In this document: piece after piece, positions 27,976 through 38,894 of the stretch
Layout: each line of letters begins with the position of its first letter
Numbering within the stretch: position 1 is the stretch's first letter
From: Peptostreptococcus russellii
GTDB lineage: Bacteria > Bacillota > Clostridia > Peptostreptococcales > Peptostreptococcaceae
DNA length: 64,000 bases
Assembly: GCF_003012055.1 (NCBI RefSeq)
Contig: NZ_JYGE01000006.1
Span: 186,001-250,000 of the forward strand
Reading direction: 5' to 3'
Translations under genes and position numbers: made by a program
Notes under the pieces: model-generated
What the model was told of the DNA's origin: nothing
What the model saw: only the letters and a program-made list of their open reading frames with translations
The model's database searches: none

Positions 27976-29274
27976 TTGAAATCAATACAAATAGGAATCA
28001 TTGGATTCGGAACAGTAGGTTCTGGAACGACGCAGATTTTGATGGACAATAAGGAGATTATTGAAAAGAAAATAGCTACACCTATATCCATTAAGACAAT
28101 ATGCGTAAAAAACTTGGAGAAAAAGCGTACCACGAAGATAGGCTCCAGTACGCTAACCAACAAAACAGAAGACATACTTCAGGATCCAGAGATAGATATT
28201 GTGGTTGAAGTAATGGGTGGAATAGATAAATCCAAGGAAATCATCGAAGCCGCTTTTAAAAAGGGAAAACATGTAGTCTCGGCAAATAAAGATTTGATAG
28301 CCCTCTATGGTAAGGAGCTAACAGAACTCGCCAGAAAAAATAAGTGTCATTTCTTTTACGAAGCAGCGGTCGCTGGTGGAATTCCAATTCTACGGTCATT
28401 ACAATTTTCATTAACAGGAAACAATATTCAAAAGATAGGCGGAATTATCAACGGTTCAACAAATTACATTCTAACTAGAATGCAAGTCGAAAAATTATCA
28501 CTGGAAACAATCATTGAAGATGCAAAATCATTAGGTTACTTAGAGACAGATCCAAGCGCAGATTTAGATGGCTTAGATGCGGCTAGAAAATGTGCAATAC
28601 TTGCAAGTATTGGATTCAATAGTCTTGTAACATCAAATCAAGTATATACATCAGGTATCAAAAATTTATCATTAGAAGATATAGAGTACGCAGAAGCGTT
28701 AGGTTATAGAATTAAATTATTGGCAGTTGCCGAAAATACAGAAGATGGGATAGTTGCCAGAGTGCACCCAGCTTTAATTCCGATTGAACATCCATTGGCT
28801 TCCGTTCAATATGAATTCAATGCTGTATATGTAATTGGCGATATGGTAGGTGAGACAATGTTTTATGGAAAAGGAGCAGGTTCTCTACCAACAGGTTCAG
28901 CTGTTGTCAACGATATTATTTCAATCAGTAAAAATATTATTGATGATTCAAAAGCAGAGTATGCATATAATTTATTTGATGATAAAGAAATTATAGCCAT
29001 TGAAAGGCAGTATTTCCAGTATTATGTAAGATTAAAAGTTGAGGCAAATAAAAATTCAGTATCAAATATTATAAGGACTCTTGAATACTACAACATTCCT
29101 ATTTATTCAATCAATCAATGGCATAAAGAGGAAGATGAAAATAAGTATGATGAGTATATAATTATTACAAATAAAAGTAGAGAGCTTGATTTCTCAAGGG
29201 CTCTAGAAGAAATAGAGGCACTGCCAAATATTATAGACAAGGCAAGTGCAATAAGAATAGAAAGAGGGTTGTAA
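27976..29274 (+). CDS. hom: Homoserine dehydrogenase
   Basis: Catalyses NAD(P)H-dependent reduction of aspartate semialdehyde to homoserine, the branch to threonine and methionine. The 432-residue product has an N-terminal Rossmann motif ([17 protein letters not shown]), the catalytic-domain segments [14 protein letters not shown] and [15 protein letters not shown], and a C-terminal ACT domain (about 350-432) for feedback control. It begins at TTG 27976 behind AAGGAGGA (27962-27969). thrC starts 1 bp after its stop, so translation is coupled. Full family length. Confidence 0.96.
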   Translation: MKSIQIGIIGFGTVGSGTTQILMDNKEIIEKKIATPISIKTICVKNLEKKRTTKIGSSTLTNKTEDILQDPEIDIVVEVMGGIDKSKEIIEAAFKKGKHVVSANKDLIALYGKELTELARKNKCHFFYEAAVAGGIPILRSLQFSLTGNNIQKIGGIINGSTNYILTRMQVEKLSLETIIEDAKSLGYLETDPSADLDGLDAARKCAILASIGFNSLVTSNQVYTSGIKNLSLEDIEYAEALGYRIKLLAVAENTEDGIVARVHPALIPIEHPLASVQYEFNAVYVIGDMVGETMFYGKGAGSLPTGSAVVNDIISISKNIIDDSKAEYAYNLFDDKEIIAIERQYFQYYVRLKVEANKNSVSNIIRTLEYYNIPIYSINQWHKEEDENKYDEYIIITNKSRELDFSRALEEIEALPNIIDKASAIRIERGL

Positions 29275-29275
29275 A

Positions 29276-30325
29276 ATGAAGTGGCAAGGAATAATGAATA
29301 AGTATAAGAAATATTTACCGATAAATGAAAATACTCCGCAAGTTAGTTTGTATGAGGGAAATACTCCTTTAATTAAAAGTGAAAACTTGAGTAAGGAGTT
29401 GGAAATAGATTTATATTTTAAATTTGAAGGATTAAATCCTACTGGGTCATTCAAAGATCGTGGTATGTTTATGGCAGTAGCTAAGGCTATAGAATCAGGA
29501 TCAAAGACTATAATGTGTGCGAGTACAGGAAACACTTCAGCTTCGGCTGCAGCATATGGAGCAAGATATGGACTAAAGACAATAGTCTTGATACCAGACG
29601 GATATGTTGCTATGGGCAAGCTTGCTCAGGCACTTCAGTATGGGGCACAGGTAGTTGCTATAGAAGGAAATTTTGATGATGCACTCAATCTAGTCAAAGA
29701 AATTACAAGTACTCACCCGATTACTTTAGTAAATTCATTGAATCCATACAGAATAGAAGGTCAAAAAACAGGAGCATTTGAAATAGTGGATGATTTGGGA
29801 GAAGCACCAGATTATCTAGCTATACCAGTAGGAAATGCAGGAAATATAACTGCATATTGGAAAGGATTCAAAGAGTATAAAGAAGATGGAAAGATAGATA
29901 AGCTTCCAAAGATGAAGGGATATCAGGCAAAGGGATCGTCTCCAATAGTTGAAGGTAAGGCATTTGAAAATCCTGAAACAGTTGCTACAGCTATAAGAAT
30001 AGGCAATCCGGCATCTTGGGACAAGGCATTAAAGGCAAGGGATGAATCAGGGGGCTCAATAAAGGCTGTAACAGATGAAGAGATACTAAATGCATATAGA
30101 CTTCTTTCAAATAGGGAAGGAATATTTGCAGAACCAGCCTCAGCAGCATCTTTAGCAGGTGTAATTCAGTCAGTGAAAAATGGAGATATTGAAAAGGGTT
30201 CAAAGGTTGTAGCTATACTGACAGGCAACGGTCTAAAAGATCCTGATACTTGTCTTGAATCAGCTCAAAAGCCTATTTCCATTCCAGGTACTTTGGAGGC
30301 TGTTCTTGAATTGATAGAGGATTAG
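29276..30325 (+). CDS. thrC: Threonine synthase
   Basis: A PLP enzyme converting O-phosphohomoserine to threonine. The 349-residue length matches the short Bacillus-type ThrC. The PLP lysine is in GSFKDRGMF (about residue 61), with [18 protein letters not shown] and the phosphate-binding [15 protein letters not shown] following. ATG 29276 has AGAGGG within the end of hom. thrB follows after 107 bp that include a small hairpin (GGAGGTAAA/TTTATCTCC, 30356-30376). Confidence 0.96.
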   Translation: MKWQGIMNKYKKYLPINENTPQVSLYEGNTPLIKSENLSKELEIDLYFKFEGLNPTGSFKDRGMFMAVAKAIESGSKTIMCASTGNTSASAAAYGARYGLKTIVLIPDGYVAMGKLAQALQYGAQVVAIEGNFDDALNLVKEITSTHPITLVNSLNPYRIEGQKTGAFEIVDDLGEAPDYLAIPVGNAGNITAYWKGFKEYKEDGKIDKLPKMKGYQAKGSSPIVEGKAFENPETVATAIRIGNPASWDKALKARDESGGSIKAVTDEEILNAYRLLSNREGIFAEPASAASLAGVIQSVKNGDIEKGSKVVAILTGNGLKDPDTCLESAQKPISIPGTLEAVLELIED

Positions 30326-30432
30326 ACTTAAATATAAATAAAAATATATGGATGGGAGGTAAAGTTTTATCTCCTATTCAAAAAATAGATTGAATATTTA
30401 AAATATATAAAGGAAAAGTCGGGTGAGTATTT

Positions 30433-31332
30433 ATGATTAGAGTAATTGTTCCAGCAACAACTGCAAATTTGGGGCCAGGATTTGATTCTTTGGGAATGGC
30501 TCTTTCTCAGTATTCAATATTTGAATGTGAAGCTGCAGATGATATTAATATAGAAATAGAGGGTTTAGAAGCAGATAAATTGACAGTTGAAAATAATTTA
30601 GTGATAGATTGTATGAATAGACTGTTTGAATATATAGGTAATTATCCAAAAGGATATCGATTAAAAATTATAAATGGAGTGCCTCTAGCAAGAGGTATGG
30701 GGTCTAGTGCAGCAGCTATTGTAGGAGGTTTGATGTCTGCAAATGCCTTGATGGGATTCCCCTTAGAAAAGGAAGATATACTAAAACTTGCAACTGAAAT
30801 AGAAGGGCATCCTGATAATGTTGCACCAGCTCTTTTGGGTCAATTAATAGTATCGACTCAAACAAAGGATGGTGAGATTGTATATCAGACAATAAAACCC
30901 TTTGAAGACTTGGAATGTGTACTTTTTATACCAGAATATGAAGTATCTACAAGTGACTCAAGAGGAGTTCTTCCTAAGAGAATATCTATGGCTGATGCCG
31001 TTCACAACAGCTCTCATTTAGCACTTTTAGTGATGGGATTTGCCAATGGAAATAAGGATTTAATAGCCAAGACTATGGATGATAAAATTCATGAGCCATA
31101 TAGAAAAATACTTATAAAGCAATTTGATGATTTTAAAGAAGCTGCCTTGAATTCTGGAGCCTTTGCATTTTCATTGAGTGGAGCAGGATCTACTATTATT
31201 GCATATGTTTCAAAAGAAAATAGTGAAAATGTATGCAAATCTCTTCAAAGAGTGGCTGATGAATCTAATTTAGAAGGAAAAGCAGTGATTTTAAAGCCTT
31301 GTACTAATGGCGCTATATGTGAAATAAGTTGA
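30433..31332 (+). CDS. thrB: Homoserine kinase
   Basis: A GHMP-family kinase that phosphorylates homoserine for ThrC. The 299-residue product begins MIRVIVPATTANLGPGFDSL, the standard GHMP N-terminus. The ATP loop LARGMGSSAAAIVGG is at about 88-102 and a C-terminal SGAGSTIIAY glycine loop follows. SD GGGTGAG lies before ATG 30433. It is followed 11 bp later by lysC in the same operon. Confidence 0.96.
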   Translation: MIRVIVPATTANLGPGFDSLGMALSQYSIFECEAADDINIEIEGLEADKLTVENNLVIDCMNRLFEYIGNYPKGYRLKIINGVPLARGMGSSAAAIVGGLMSANALMGFPLEKEDILKLATEIEGHPDNVAPALLGQLIVSTQTKDGEIVYQTIKPFEDLECVLFIPEYEVSTSDSRGVLPKRISMADAVHNSSHLALLVMGFANGNKDLIAKTMDDKIHEPYRKILIKQFDDFKEAALNSGAFAFSLSGAGSTIIAYVSKENSENVCKSLQRVADESNLEGKAVILKPCTNGAICEIS

Positions 31333-31343
31333 GGTGATAAAAT

Positions 31344-32564
31344 ATGGGTGTAATAGTACAGAAGTATGGTGGAAGCTCTCTGGCAGATGTAGAAAAAATA
31401 ATGCGTGTTGCCAATAGGATTGTGGACACAAAAAAAGAAGGAAATAAAGTAGTGGCAATAGTGTCGGCAATGGGTGACACTACAGATAGCTTGATTGAAT
31501 TGGCGAGTGGTATTACAGAATATCCACCGAAACGTGAAATGGACAGGCTTTTATCTACAGGTGAGCAGATATCGATGTCTCTTTTGGCTATGGCAATACA
31601 ATCCTTGGGGGAAAATGCCGTATCACTTACAGGACCACAAGCTGGAATTATAACAGATTCAAGCCACAGTAAGGCAAAGATAGTGAGAGTAATGTCCAAC
31701 CGTCTCCAAAAGGAATTAGAAGGTGATAATATTATTATAGTTGCAGGATTCCAAGGGGAAACAGAGTTTCATGATATAGCTACACTGGGAAGAGGAGGAT
31801 CAGATACATCAGCAGTATCTATAGCAGCAGCCCTAGATGCTGATTTATGTGAGATATTTACAGATGTTGACGGAGTATATTCTTGTGATCCTAGAATTGT
31901 AGAAAATGCGAAAAAATTAGAGGCTGTGAGTTATGATGAAATGTTGGAATTATCAATATTAGGTGCAAAAGTTCTTCAGTCTAGGGCTGTGGAAGTAGCA
32001 AAAACACATGATGTTGAAATTCATGTAAGGTCTAGTTTTAATCATAATATAGGTACAATTGTAAAAGGGGAGGTATCAAGTATGGAACACGATGGATTGA
32101 TTACTGGGATTGCCCATGATTTTGACGTAGCAAAGGTGGTAATATTTGGGGTTCCAGATACACCAGGTACTGCAGCCAAAATTTTAAAGGCACTTGCAGA
32201 TGCAAATATAAATATACAGATGATAGTGCAAAGTGCACAAAGTGGAAATATAAATGACATAGCCTTTACTTGCTCAACAGGAGATGCCAAAGAAGCGGCT
32301 TCTATTTTACAGGAAATAGCCAATAATATAGGCGCTAAAGCGGTTGTAATAAATGAAGATATAGCTAAGGTGAGTGTGGTTGGTGCAGGTATGATGACTC
32401 ATTCAAATATTGCATCTAGAATGTTTAATACACTTGGAGAAAATAATATAAATATAGATCTTATAAGTACATCAGAGATTACAATTTCAGTAACAGTAGG
32501 TCTAGAAGAGTGCAAGCTAGCAGTTAAAGCACTTGCAGATGAATTTGATTTAATATATAAATAA
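31344..32564 (+). CDS. lysC: Aspartate kinase (alpha subunit)
   Basis: Catalyses the first step of the aspartate family pathway, aspartate to aspartyl phosphate. The 406-residue protein has the N-terminal kinase motif KYGGSSLADVE, FTDVDGVYSCDPR and two C-terminal ACT domains (about 262-335 and 340-406), the regulatory region bound by lysine and/or threonine. SD GAGGTGAT overlaps the thrB stop. It completes hom-thrC-thrB-lysC. It also carries an internal start for a beta subunit. Which amino acid inhibits it cannot be read directly. Confidence 0.95.
   Translation: MGVIVQKYGGSSLADVEKIMRVANRIVDTKKEGNKVVAIVSAMGDTTDSLIELASGITEYPPKREMDRLLSTGEQISMSLLAMAIQSLGENAVSLTGPQAGIITDSSHSKAKIVRVMSNRLQKELEGDNIIIVAGFQGETEFHDIATLGRGGSDTSAVSIAAALDADLCEIFTDVDGVYSCDPRIVENAKKLEAVSYDEMLELSILGAKVLQSRAVEVAKTHDVEIHVRSSFNHNIGTIVKGEVSSMEHDGLITGIAHDFDVAKVVIFGVPDTPGTAAKILKALADANINIQMIVQSAQSGNINDIAFTCSTGDAKEAASILQEIANNIGAKAVVINEDIAKVSVVGAGMMTHSNIASRMFNTLGENNINIDLISTSEITISVTVGLEECKLAVKALADEFDLIYK
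32082..32564 (+). CDS. lysC: Probable aspartate kinase beta subunit from internal start
   Basis: Inside lysC, AAAAGGGGAGGT (32063-32074) is a strong SD 8 nt before an in-frame ATG at 32082, codon 247. It would yield a 160-residue protein made of the two ACT domains. In Bacillus subtilis, LysC is an alpha2-beta2 enzyme whose beta subunit is translated from an internal start at nearly the same codon. The match in position and SD strength makes internal initiation likely here; expression is an inference. Confidence 0.6.
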   Translation: MEHDGLITGIAHDFDVAKVVIFGVPDTPGTAAKILKALADANINIQMIVQSAQSGNINDIAFTCSTGDAKEAASILQEIANNIGAKAVVINEDIAKVSVVGAGMMTHSNIASRMFNTLGENNINIDLISTSEITISVTVGLEECKLAVKALADEFDLIYK

Positions 32565-32579
32565 ATATATATACACAGC

Positions 32580-32614
32580 AAAAGACCTTCTATGGAGTGA
32601 TAGAAGGTCTTTTG
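32580..32614 (+). terminator. Terminator of the threonine operon
   Basis: AAAAGACCTTCTAT (32580-32593) pairs with ATAGAAGGTCTTTT (32600-32613). Confidence 0.8.
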
Positions 32615-33150
32615 GTCTTATGGAGTTTTATACTCTATTTAATTAAACATAAAAATTTATTGTAGCCAAGGTAATTAGTAATAAATCAAATAATTAGTAT
32701 ATTATTTGACAAAAATTTCTTTCTTAAATTATATAAAATTTAGAAAGAAAAGAAATAATAAATATTTACAACTCAAAGATAAGATTGTTAAATAAGTATT
32801 TCTTCTATAATAATATAATAACATACTTTTAGAATTTTTAAAAGATAATTTTAAAAATTTTATAATAACTTATTTAAATATTAAATAAAATTAAGAATTT
32901 TTAAAAAGAATAACCGAAAAAATGCTCATATTCCAATAATTATTGATTTTTTTCTAATTATGCAATATTTAAATTGATAAAAAATAAATTAAAAATTAAT
33001 AAAAAGTTTTTGAAATAATAAAATAAAAGCAAAATACTTAGAAAAACAGAGCTTTTATCTAGTTAGAATTAATAAAAAATTAGACTTAAAAATTAATAAA
33101 AAAAAGAAGAGTCTGTTTTTGAAATAACAAATCATAGAGAATAAAAAATC
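32615..33150. other. AT-rich gene-free stretch upstream of the pyr leader
   Basis: Over 500 bp of very AT-rich sequence with stops in all frames, no SD-start pair and no strong hairpin. I see nothing functional in it apart from possible upstream promoter A-tracts. Confidence 0.5.
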
Positions 33151-33151
33151 G

Positions 33152-33180
33152 TTGTAAAAGATTAGAAAGTGTGTTATCAT
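33152..33180 (+). promoter_or_regulatory. Promoter of pyrF-carAB
   Basis: TTGTAA (33152-33157), 17-bp spacer, TATCAT (33175-33180), placed just before the PyrR-type leader. Confidence 0.5.
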
Positions 33181-33224
33181 AGTTTACAAGATACAAGAGT
33201 AGGTCGTACAGAGATGCGGCAGTA

Positions 33225-33385
33225 TCTTTAAAATTAGATTAAGTCTTTTAAGCTGGTCCAGAGAGACTGGTAAGGATAATAACCTCAAGGTTATCAGTAT
33301 ATACTGATGTAGTTTGGCATACAAGTATGACAAGCTCAATATATAGATTATCATATCCTTATGCCTCTGGTATAGGGATTTTTTT
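33225..33385 (+). promoter_or_regulatory. PyrR-dependent transcription attenuator
   Basis: TCCAGAGAGACTGG (33257-33270) matches the conserved PyrR-binding loop UCCAGAGAGGCU of Gram-positive pyr leaders. TAAGGATA (33271-33278) can pair perfectly with TATCCTTA (33354-33361) as the antiterminator, which excludes the terminator at 33355-33385. In the known mechanism, UMP-bound PyrR stabilises the binding hairpin, frees the terminator and lowers expression. All three elements are visible here. Confidence 0.85.
33355..33385 (+). terminator. Attenuator terminator of the pyr leader
   Basis: ATCCTTAT (33355-33362) pairs with ATAGGGAT (33372-33379), followed by seven T. It is alternative to the antiterminator pairing. 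Confidence 0.8.
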
Positions 33386-33498
33386 ATGCCCTTACCTAGA
33401 AAAAATGGTGTAAGTATTAAAATCAAATATATAAAACCAATCGAAGAAGTGTTTTTTCAAAAAGACCTACAGGCTTAATCGGAAGAAGGAGCTAAATT

Positions 33499-34221
33499 AT
33501 GGTAAATGGAAAAGATAAATTAATCGTAGCAATTGATACAGACAATTATGAAAAGGCAGTAGAGCTAATAGATTCACTAGAAGATAGTGTAGATATATAT
33601 AAGGTAGGACTTGAAAATTATATAGCATCTAGAGGAAAAACTATCGACTATCTAAAGACAAAGAACAAGAAAATATTCTTGGATCTTAAGTTTCATGATA
33701 TTCCAAATACAATGAAATCAGCTGTAAAGGCAGCTATCAGAGATGGTGTATGGATGATGACTATACACGTATCGGATATAGAGGGTATGAGACAGTGTGC
33801 CCAAATCGCAAAAGAAGAATCAGAGAGATTAAATATAGAAAAACCGCTAATAATAGGAGTAACAGTACTTACTTCTCTTAGTGATGAAGATTTAGCAGAT
33901 ATTGGATGTAAAGAAGATACAACACAAACTGCTATTAAAAGAGCAAAACTTGCAAAGAAAGCTGGACTAGACGGTGTAGTATGTTCTGCAAGAGAAGTTC
34001 AAAATATAGTAAAAGAATGTGGAGAAGATTTCTTTACAGTCTGCCCAGGAATCAGACCTAAAAACGCAGCTAAGGGAGATCAAAAAAGAGTAGTAACTCC
34101 AAGTCAAGCGATAGAAAATGGTGCAAAGACAATAGTAGTGGGAAGACCTATTACTCAATCTGAAAATCCAAGTAAATCAGCGGATGAAATTGTAAAAGAG
34201 ATAGAAAGTATATATAGATAG
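33499..34221 (+). CDS. pyrF: Orotidine 5'-phosphate decarboxylase
   Basis: Decarboxylates OMP to UMP, the last step of UMP synthesis. The 240-residue product is of the short bacterial type, with the catalytic Lys-Asp motif in FLDLKFHDIPNTM (about 60-72) and the phosphate-binding end TPSQAIENGAKTIVVGRPIT. ATG 33499 follows AAGGAG. It is the first gene behind the PyrR attenuator and is followed by carAB. pyrR, pyrB, pyrC, pyrD and pyrE are not in the window. Confidence 0.96.
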   Translation: MVNGKDKLIVAIDTDNYEKAVELIDSLEDSVDIYKVGLENYIASRGKTIDYLKTKNKKIFLDLKFHDIPNTMKSAVKAAIRDGVWMMTIHVSDIEGMRQCAQIAKEESERLNIEKPLIIGVTVLTSLSDEDLADIGCKEDTTQTAIKRAKLAKKAGLDGVVCSAREVQNIVKECGEDFFTVCPGIRPKNAAKGDQKRVVTPSQAIENGAKTIVVGRPITQSENPSKSADEIVKEIESIYR

Positions 34222-34265
34222 AATTAAAATGTGCATAGAGCGATAGTTTTATTAGGAGGATGTAT

Positions 34266-35315
34266 ATGAAGGCGAGATTAATACTAGAAGATGGAACAAT
34301 ATTTGAAGGAAAAGCATTTGGATATACAAAAGATAGTGTAGGAGAAGTAGTATTTAATACTTCTATGACTGGATACCAAGAACTTTTGACGGATCCATCT
34401 TACTACGGTCAGATAGTAACAATTACATATCCATTAGTTGGTAATTATGGAATAAATCTAGAGGATAAAGAGTCAGAAGATATAAAGGTAAGTGGATTGA
34501 TAGTAAGAGAAAAGTGCGATATGCCATCAAACTTTAGGTGTGAGATGGATTTAGATACATATTTAAAACAAAGTAAGGTGATAGGATTAGAAGGAATAGA
34601 TACTAGAGCCTTGACTAAGCTACTTAGAAATAAAGGAACTATGAAGGGCATAATCACAACAGAACATACAAAGCTTGGAGATGTATCTTCTAAGATAGAG
34701 GAATTTGACAATACTAAAGCAGTAAGAATAGTGAGTAGAAAGAAAACAAACTTTATACCAGGATCAGGAAAGAGAGTAGCAGTGATGGATTTTGGTGTAA
34801 AAGAAAATATTATAAGAAATTTTGCTAAAAGAAACTGTGAGATTACAATTTTTCCAGCAGAAACAAAGGCGGAAGATATTTTGGCGATAGATCCTGAGTT
34901 GATATTTTTATCAAACGGACCTGGAGATCCAGCTGACTTGGAAGATATAGTAGAAAATGTGAAAGAAATGATAGGAAAAAGACCAATTGTAGGAATATGT
35001 TTGGGTCACCAGATTTTGGCAAGAGCTTTAGGTGGAGACACTAGCAAGCTGAAGTTTGGACATAGAGGTGGAAATCATCCAGTCAAAGATCTTGAAGAAG
35101 GAAAAATATTTATTACATCCCAAAATCACGGTTACTATGTAAGTGATGTACCAGAAGATATAGATGTAACTCAGATAAATTTAAATGATAATACAGTAGA
35201 AGGAATGAGACACAAGACTCTTCCTATATATAGCGTACAGTATCATCCAGAAGCTTGTCCAGGACCATTAGATAGTGAGTATATATTCGACAAGTTTTTA
35301 GAACTAGCAAAGTAA
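34266..35315 (+). CDS. carA: Carbamoyl-phosphate synthase small subunit
   Basis: The glutamine amidotransferase subunit that feeds ammonia to CarB. About 349 residues: an N-terminal CPSase domain (ARLILEDGTIFEGKAFGY) and a class I GATase domain with catalytic Cys in PIVGICLGHQILA and His/Glu in QYHPEACPGP. ATG 34266 is chosen because AGGAGG (34254-34259) abuts ATG 34260, leaving no spacer for that codon. It lies 44 bp after pyrF and 53 bp before carB. Confidence 0.97.
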   Translation: MKARLILEDGTIFEGKAFGYTKDSVGEVVFNTSMTGYQELLTDPSYYGQIVTITYPLVGNYGINLEDKESEDIKVSGLIVREKCDMPSNFRCEMDLDTYLKQSKVIGLEGIDTRALTKLLRNKGTMKGIITTEHTKLGDVSSKIEEFDNTKAVRIVSRKKTNFIPGSGKRVAVMDFGVKENIIRNFAKRNCEITIFPAETKAEDILAIDPELIFLSNGPGDPADLEDIVENVKEMIGKRPIVGICLGHQILARALGGDTSKLKFGHRGGNHPVKDLEEGKIFITSQNHGYYVSDVPEDIDVTQINLNDNTVEGMRHKTLPIYSVQYHPEACPGPLDSEYIFDKFLELAK

Positions 35316-35368
35316 AATTGAAAAAAAGATAGATTAGTAGATTATTATAATATGAAGGAGAGTTAATT

Positions 35369-38300
35369 ATGCCTAAAATAGACAGTATAAAGAAAACATT
35401 AGTATTGGGTTCAGGACCAATAATTATAGGGCAAGCAGCAGAGTTTGACTACTCAGGAACACAGGCTTGTCAAGCACTTAAAGAAGAAGGAATTGAAGTT
35501 GTACTAATAAACTCAAACCCAGCAACAATAATGACGGATCAAGAAATAGCAGATAAAATATATATAGAGCCTTTAACTCTAGACTTTATAGAAAAAATAA
35601 TAGCAAAAGAAAAGCCAGATAGCCTATTAGCTGGAATGGGTGGACAAACAGGTCTAAACCTTGCAGTAGAATTGGAAGAAGCAGGAATATTAGATAAATA
35701 CAATGTGAAACTAATAGGAACTTCTATTGAATCAATTAAAAAGGGTGAAGACAGAGATTTATTTAGAGATGTAATGAAGGAAATAGGGCAACCAGTAATA
35801 GAAAGTGATATAGTAACTACTCTAGAAGGTGGACTTGCATACGCACAGAAGTTGGGATATCCAGTAGTAGTAAGACCAGCCTACACTCTTGGTGGAACTG
35901 GTGGAGGTATAGCAGAGACAGAAGAAGAGTTTAGAGAAATACTTACTCACGGTCTTCAGTTGAGTCCAGTAACACAGTGCTTGATAGAAAAAAGTATCAA
36001 GGGTTGGAAAGAAATTGAATATGAAGTAATGAGAGACTCTAACGGAAACTGTATCACAGTATGTAATATGGAAAATGTGGACCCTGTAGGAGTGCATACA
36101 GGTGACTCTATAGTAGTAGCACCGAGCCAGACACTTTCAAATACAGAGTATCAGATGCTAAGAACAGCATCTTTAAAGATAATAGATGCTGTAGGAGTTG
36201 AGGGTGGATGTAATGTACAGATAGCTCTAAATCCAAAGAGCTTTGAATATGCAATTATAGAAATAAACCCAAGAGTATCAAGATCTTCAGCACTAGCATC
36301 TAAGGCAACAGGATATCCTATAGCCAAGGTAGCAGCTAAAATTGCTCTAGGATATACACTAGATGAAATAGAAAATGCGGTAACAAAAAAGACTAATGCT
36401 TGCTTTGAACCTACTCTAGACTATGTAGTAGTAAAAATTCCAAAATGGGCATTTGATAAATTTAAGCATGCAAATAGAAAGCTTGGAACAAAAATGATGG
36501 CTACAGGCGAAATTATGAGTATAGGATCTAATTTTGAAGCAGCCTTTTTAAAGGGAATAAGATCATTAGAAACAGGAAAGTATTCACTAGTTCATAAGGC
36601 ATCTGAAAGAAAAAATATGCAAGAACTTAAAAAGAGCATAGTGCTTCCAGATGATGAGAGAATATTTGACCTAGCAGAAATGATAAGAAGAGGATATAAA
36701 ATAGAAATGATATCACAAATCACTGGTATGGACGAGTGGTTTTTAAATAAATTCAAATGGATAGTAGAGCAAGAAGAAAAACTAAAAGTGATGAGTATAG
36801 AAGATTTAAGTAAAGAGTATCTTTTGGAGCTAAAGAAAAAGGGATTCTCTGATAAGGGAATGAGCGATCTTATGAATATAGATTCTGAAAGTATTCAAGA
36901 GCTTAGAAGTCTCTACAATATTAAGCCTTCATACAAGATGGTAGATACTTGTGGAGGAGAATTTGAGGCCTTGTCACCATATTACTACTCAACATATGAA
37001 CAATACGATGAGGTAGTAGTAAGCGACAAGAAAAAGATTATAGTATTAGGATCTGGACCTATAAGGATAGGGCAGGGTATAGAGTTTGATTATTGTTCAG
37101 TACATTGTGTAAAATCTCTAAGAAAAATGGGAATAGAAACAATAATAATAAACAATAACCCTGAAACAGTATCAACTGATTTTGATACATCAGACAAGCT
37201 ATACTTTGAACCTCTAACAGAAGAAGAAGTATATAATATAATACAAAAAGAAAAACCAGATGGAGTAATATTACAGTTTGGTGGGCAAACAGCAATAAAA
37301 TTAGCAAAGTTTTTATCTGAGAAGAATGTAAAAATACTAGGAACAGGATTCAAAGATATAGATGCAGCAGAGGATAGAGAAAAATTTGATGAATTGCTTG
37401 AAGAGTTATCAATCAATAGACCTAAGGGCAAAGGAGTTTGGTCAGTTGCTGAAGGGATAGAGATAGCTAATTCACTAGGATATCCAGTACTTGTAAGGCC
37501 ATCATATGTACTAGGTGGACAAGGTATGGAGATAACTTACGATGAAAAAAGATTAGTTCAATACCTAGAAGATGCATTTGAAAGAGATGCAGTCAACCCA
37601 GTCCTGATAGACAAATACCTAACTGGTAGAGAAATAGAAGTAGATGCAATATGTGATGGAAAAGACATACTAATACCTGGAATTATGGAGCACTTAGAAA
37701 GAGCAGGAGTTCACTCAGGAGACAGTATAACAATGTATCCTAGCCAAGGAATCTCAGACAAGATAAAAGATAAGATATATGAGTACACAAAAATGATGGC
37801 GCTAAACCTAAATGTTTTAGGAATGGTGAATATACAGTTTATAGAATACAAGGATGACCTATATATAATAGAAGTAAATCCAAGAGCCAGCCGTACGGTA
37901 CCATATATATCAAAGGTAAGTGGAGTACCAATAGTAGACCTTGCAACAAAGTGTATGCTAGGAGAAAAACTAGAAAACTTAGGATATGGAACAGGAGTAT
38001 ATAAGACTTCTAAGCATATATGTGTAAAGGTACCAGTATTCTCAATGTCTAAGCTATCAAAAGTAGAGATAAGTCTTGGACCAGAAATGAAGTCAACTGG
38101 AGAAGTTCTAGGAGTTGGAGAAACACTAGAAGAAGCTTTATACAAAGGATTTTTAGCATCAGGTCAAAGAGTATCAGATGACAATAAGATGGTCCTAGCA
38201 ACAGTAAATGACAATGATAAAGATGAATTTATAGAAATAGCAAAAGATATGAATGAGTTAGGGTATAAGTTTATAGCGACAGAAGGTACAGCAAGAGCAT

Positions 38301-38584
38301 TAAAGGAAGCTGGCGTAGAGTGTGAGGTAGTCAATAGGGTAGAAGAGCCTAGACCAAACATACTTGATGTAATAAGAAATAAGCAGGTCGACCTAGTAGT
38401 GAATACTCCTACAAAGGGTAATGACTCAACAAGAGATGGATTTAAGATAAGAAGAACTGCGACAGAGTTTCAGACAGAGATAATGACATCTCTAGATACA
38501 CTAAAGGCAATGGTAGCAGTAAATAAAAAACATGTAAGCTCAGAATTAATGAAGGTATATAGCCTTGACGAAATAAATAAATAG
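35369..38584 (+). CDS. carB: Carbamoyl-phosphate synthase large subunit
   Basis: Makes carbamoyl phosphate from bicarbonate, ammonia and two ATP for pyrimidine and arginine synthesis. The 1071-residue protein has the duplicated ATP-grasp halves, each with a typical opening ([20 protein letters not shown] and [20 protein letters not shown]), the ATP-binding loop [10 protein letters not shown], and the C-terminal MGS-like regulatory domain (about 930-1071; [20 protein letters not shown]). The length is normal and the gene intact. Its place in the PyrR-controlled unit suggests the pyrimidine-specific enzyme. Confidence 0.97.
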   Translation: MPKIDSIKKTLVLGSGPIIIGQAAEFDYSGTQACQALKEEGIEVVLINSNPATIMTDQEIADKIYIEPLTLDFIEKIIAKEKPDSLLAGMGGQTGLNLAVELEEAGILDKYNVKLIGTSIESIKKGEDRDLFRDVMKEIGQPVIESDIVTTLEGGLAYAQKLGYPVVVRPAYTLGGTGGGIAETEEEFREILTHGLQLSPVTQCLIEKSIKGWKEIEYEVMRDSNGNCITVCNMENVDPVGVHTGDSIVVAPSQTLSNTEYQMLRTASLKIIDAVGVEGGCNVQIALNPKSFEYAIIEINPRVSRSSALASKATGYPIAKVAAKIALGYTLDEIENAVTKKTNACFEPTLDYVVVKIPKWAFDKFKHANRKLGTKMMATGEIMSIGSNFEAAFLKGIRSLETGKYSLVHKASERKNMQELKKSIVLPDDERIFDLAEMIRRGYKIEMISQITGMDEWFLNKFKWIVEQEEKLKVMSIEDLSKEYLLELKKKGFSDKGMSDLMNIDSESIQELRSLYNIKPSYKMVDTCGGEFEALSPYYYSTYEQYDEVVVSDKKKIIVLGSGPIRIGQGIEFDYCSVHCVKSLRKMGIETIIINNNPETVSTDFDTSDKLYFEPLTEEEVYNIIQKEKPDGVILQFGGQTAIKLAKFLSEKNVKILGTGFKDIDAAEDREKFDELLEELSINRPKGKGVWSVAEGIEIANSLGYPVLVRPSYVLGGQGMEITYDEKRLVQYLEDAFERDAVNPVLIDKYLTGREIEVDAICDGKDILIPGIMEHLERAGVHSGDSITMYPSQGISDKIKDKIYEYTKMMALNLNVLGMVNIQFIEYKDDLYIIEVNPRASRTVPYISKVSGVPIVDLATKCMLGEKLENLGYGTGVYKTSKHICVKVPVFSMSKLSKVEISLGPEMKSTGEVLGVGETLEEALYKGFLASGQRVSDDNKMVLATVNDNDKDEFIEIAKDMNELGYKFIATEGTARALKEAGVECEVVNRVEEPRPNILDVIRNKQVDLVVNTPTKGNDSTRDGFKIRRTATEFQTEIMTSLDTLKAMVAVNKKHVSSELMKVYSLDEINK

Positions 38585-38591
38585 ACATAAT

Positions 38592-38626
38592 AAAAGCACC
38601 TTCCTGTACAGGAAGGTGCTTTTTAT
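38592..38626 (+). terminator. Terminator of the pyr operon
   Basis: AAAAGCACCTTCCTG (38592-38606) pairs with CAGGAAGGTGCTTTT (38609-38623), followed by T. Confidence 0.9.
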
Positions 38627-38894
38627 TTTACTTGATTAATTATAAAAATAGAAGTAATCTATTAGATAAGGACTATTATTGAAAAAATTAAAAATATTTT
38701 AAATAGTGAGATGGAAGTTGGAGTATCAAATAAATCTAGATGAAACTGTATGAGAAAAATATTTCCTGATTTGTATTTTGATATTTAATGTAGATAAATC
38801 AGCTATAAATAATAAAGATAAGAATAAATGAAAACAAAAAGAAAGTAAATTTAAAAAATAAATTAAAAATTTTATTTAAAAAGGAGAATATTAT
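38627..38894. other. AT-rich gap, nothing recognised
   Basis: Short AT-rich gap before the flavin-binding protein gene. No clear promoter with both hexamers and no hairpin of note was found. Confidence 0.35.
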
